DNA from: Anaerolineae bacterium
Lineage (GTDB): Bacteria; Chloroflexota; Anaerolineae; JAAYZQ01
Direction of reading: 5' to 3'
Assembly: GCA_016926595.1 (NCBI GenBank)
Contig: JAFGOG010000477.1
Coordinates: 1 to 13,529, forward strand
Length of the DNA: 13,529 nt
The first letter of the stretch is position 1. The number at the start of each line of letters is the position of its first letter. A program made the translations under genes and the position numbers. The notes below the pieces were generated by a model, which worked only from the letters and a program-made list of their open reading frames with translations, did no database searches and was not told where the DNA came from. Positions 13,493 to 13,529 of this stretch are shown piece by piece.

Positions 13493-13529
13493 ACAACGTG
13501 CTGACCAGTATGTTGGATCACAAATCACC

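Noticed and set aside
13421..13528. 36-residue upstream extension of the LamG protein to the window edge
   Set aside because: The signal peptide begins at MKVKLYVIAAIV; the extension covers the candidate promoter and would bury the signal peptide.

Overview
The window looks like a chromosomal accessory region of a moderately GC-rich bacterium. Two predicted exported proteins, at opposite ends, carry a YLPxV(L/F) segment that I associate with secreted proteins of Chloroflexota (Anaerolineae/Caldilineae). The large cell-surface style repeat proteins and the DUF2281-like/PIN toxin-antitoxin remnant fit that group, but the assignment is an inference. No rRNA, tRNA or CRISPR array was seen.

Layout. 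1-639 (minus) is the 5' part of a DDE-type transposase broken by one in-frame TGA. 640-1018 has no convincing full gene; it holds a good plus-strand promoter (717-745), a terminator-like hairpin about 100 nt downstream, and a 50-codon reading frame whose last 34 codons look like a real gene tail. 1019-2923 encodes an exported 12-repeat NHL beta-propeller protein. 2978-4096 encodes a polytopic membrane protein of unknown function. After a 269-nt regulatory gap, 4366-10518 encodes a 2050-residue one-protein assembly line: fatty acyl-AMP ligase (FAAL), carrier protein, condensation domain, adenylation domain, carrier protein, thioesterase. 10652-10993 encodes aspartate 1-decarboxylase (PanD). 10994-11251 is gene debris. 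11252-11737 (minus) is an intact antitoxin followed by a frameshifted, truncated PIN toxin. 11738-12259 is mostly decayed sequence with an extended -10 promoter and a hairpin. 12260-13420 (minus) encodes an exported protein with a cupredoxin-like domain and a LamG-type lectin fold.

How the genes fit together. The most interesting unit is the assembly line plus PanD. The specificity residues of the internal adenylation domain read V-D-W-V-V-S-L-A-D-K. From memory this is one residue from the published beta-alanine signature. The next gene on the same strand encodes the enzyme that makes beta-alanine from aspartate. The predicted pathway is: FAAL activates a free fatty acid and loads it on carrier 1; the internal adenylation domain loads beta-alanine on carrier 2; the condensation domain forms the amide; the thioesterase releases an N-acyl-beta-alanine, or a cyclised or ester derivative. 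No phosphopantetheinyl transferase, exporter, or other pantothenate gene lies in the window. The membrane protein and the NHL protein just upstream on the same strand are candidate accessory factors by position only.
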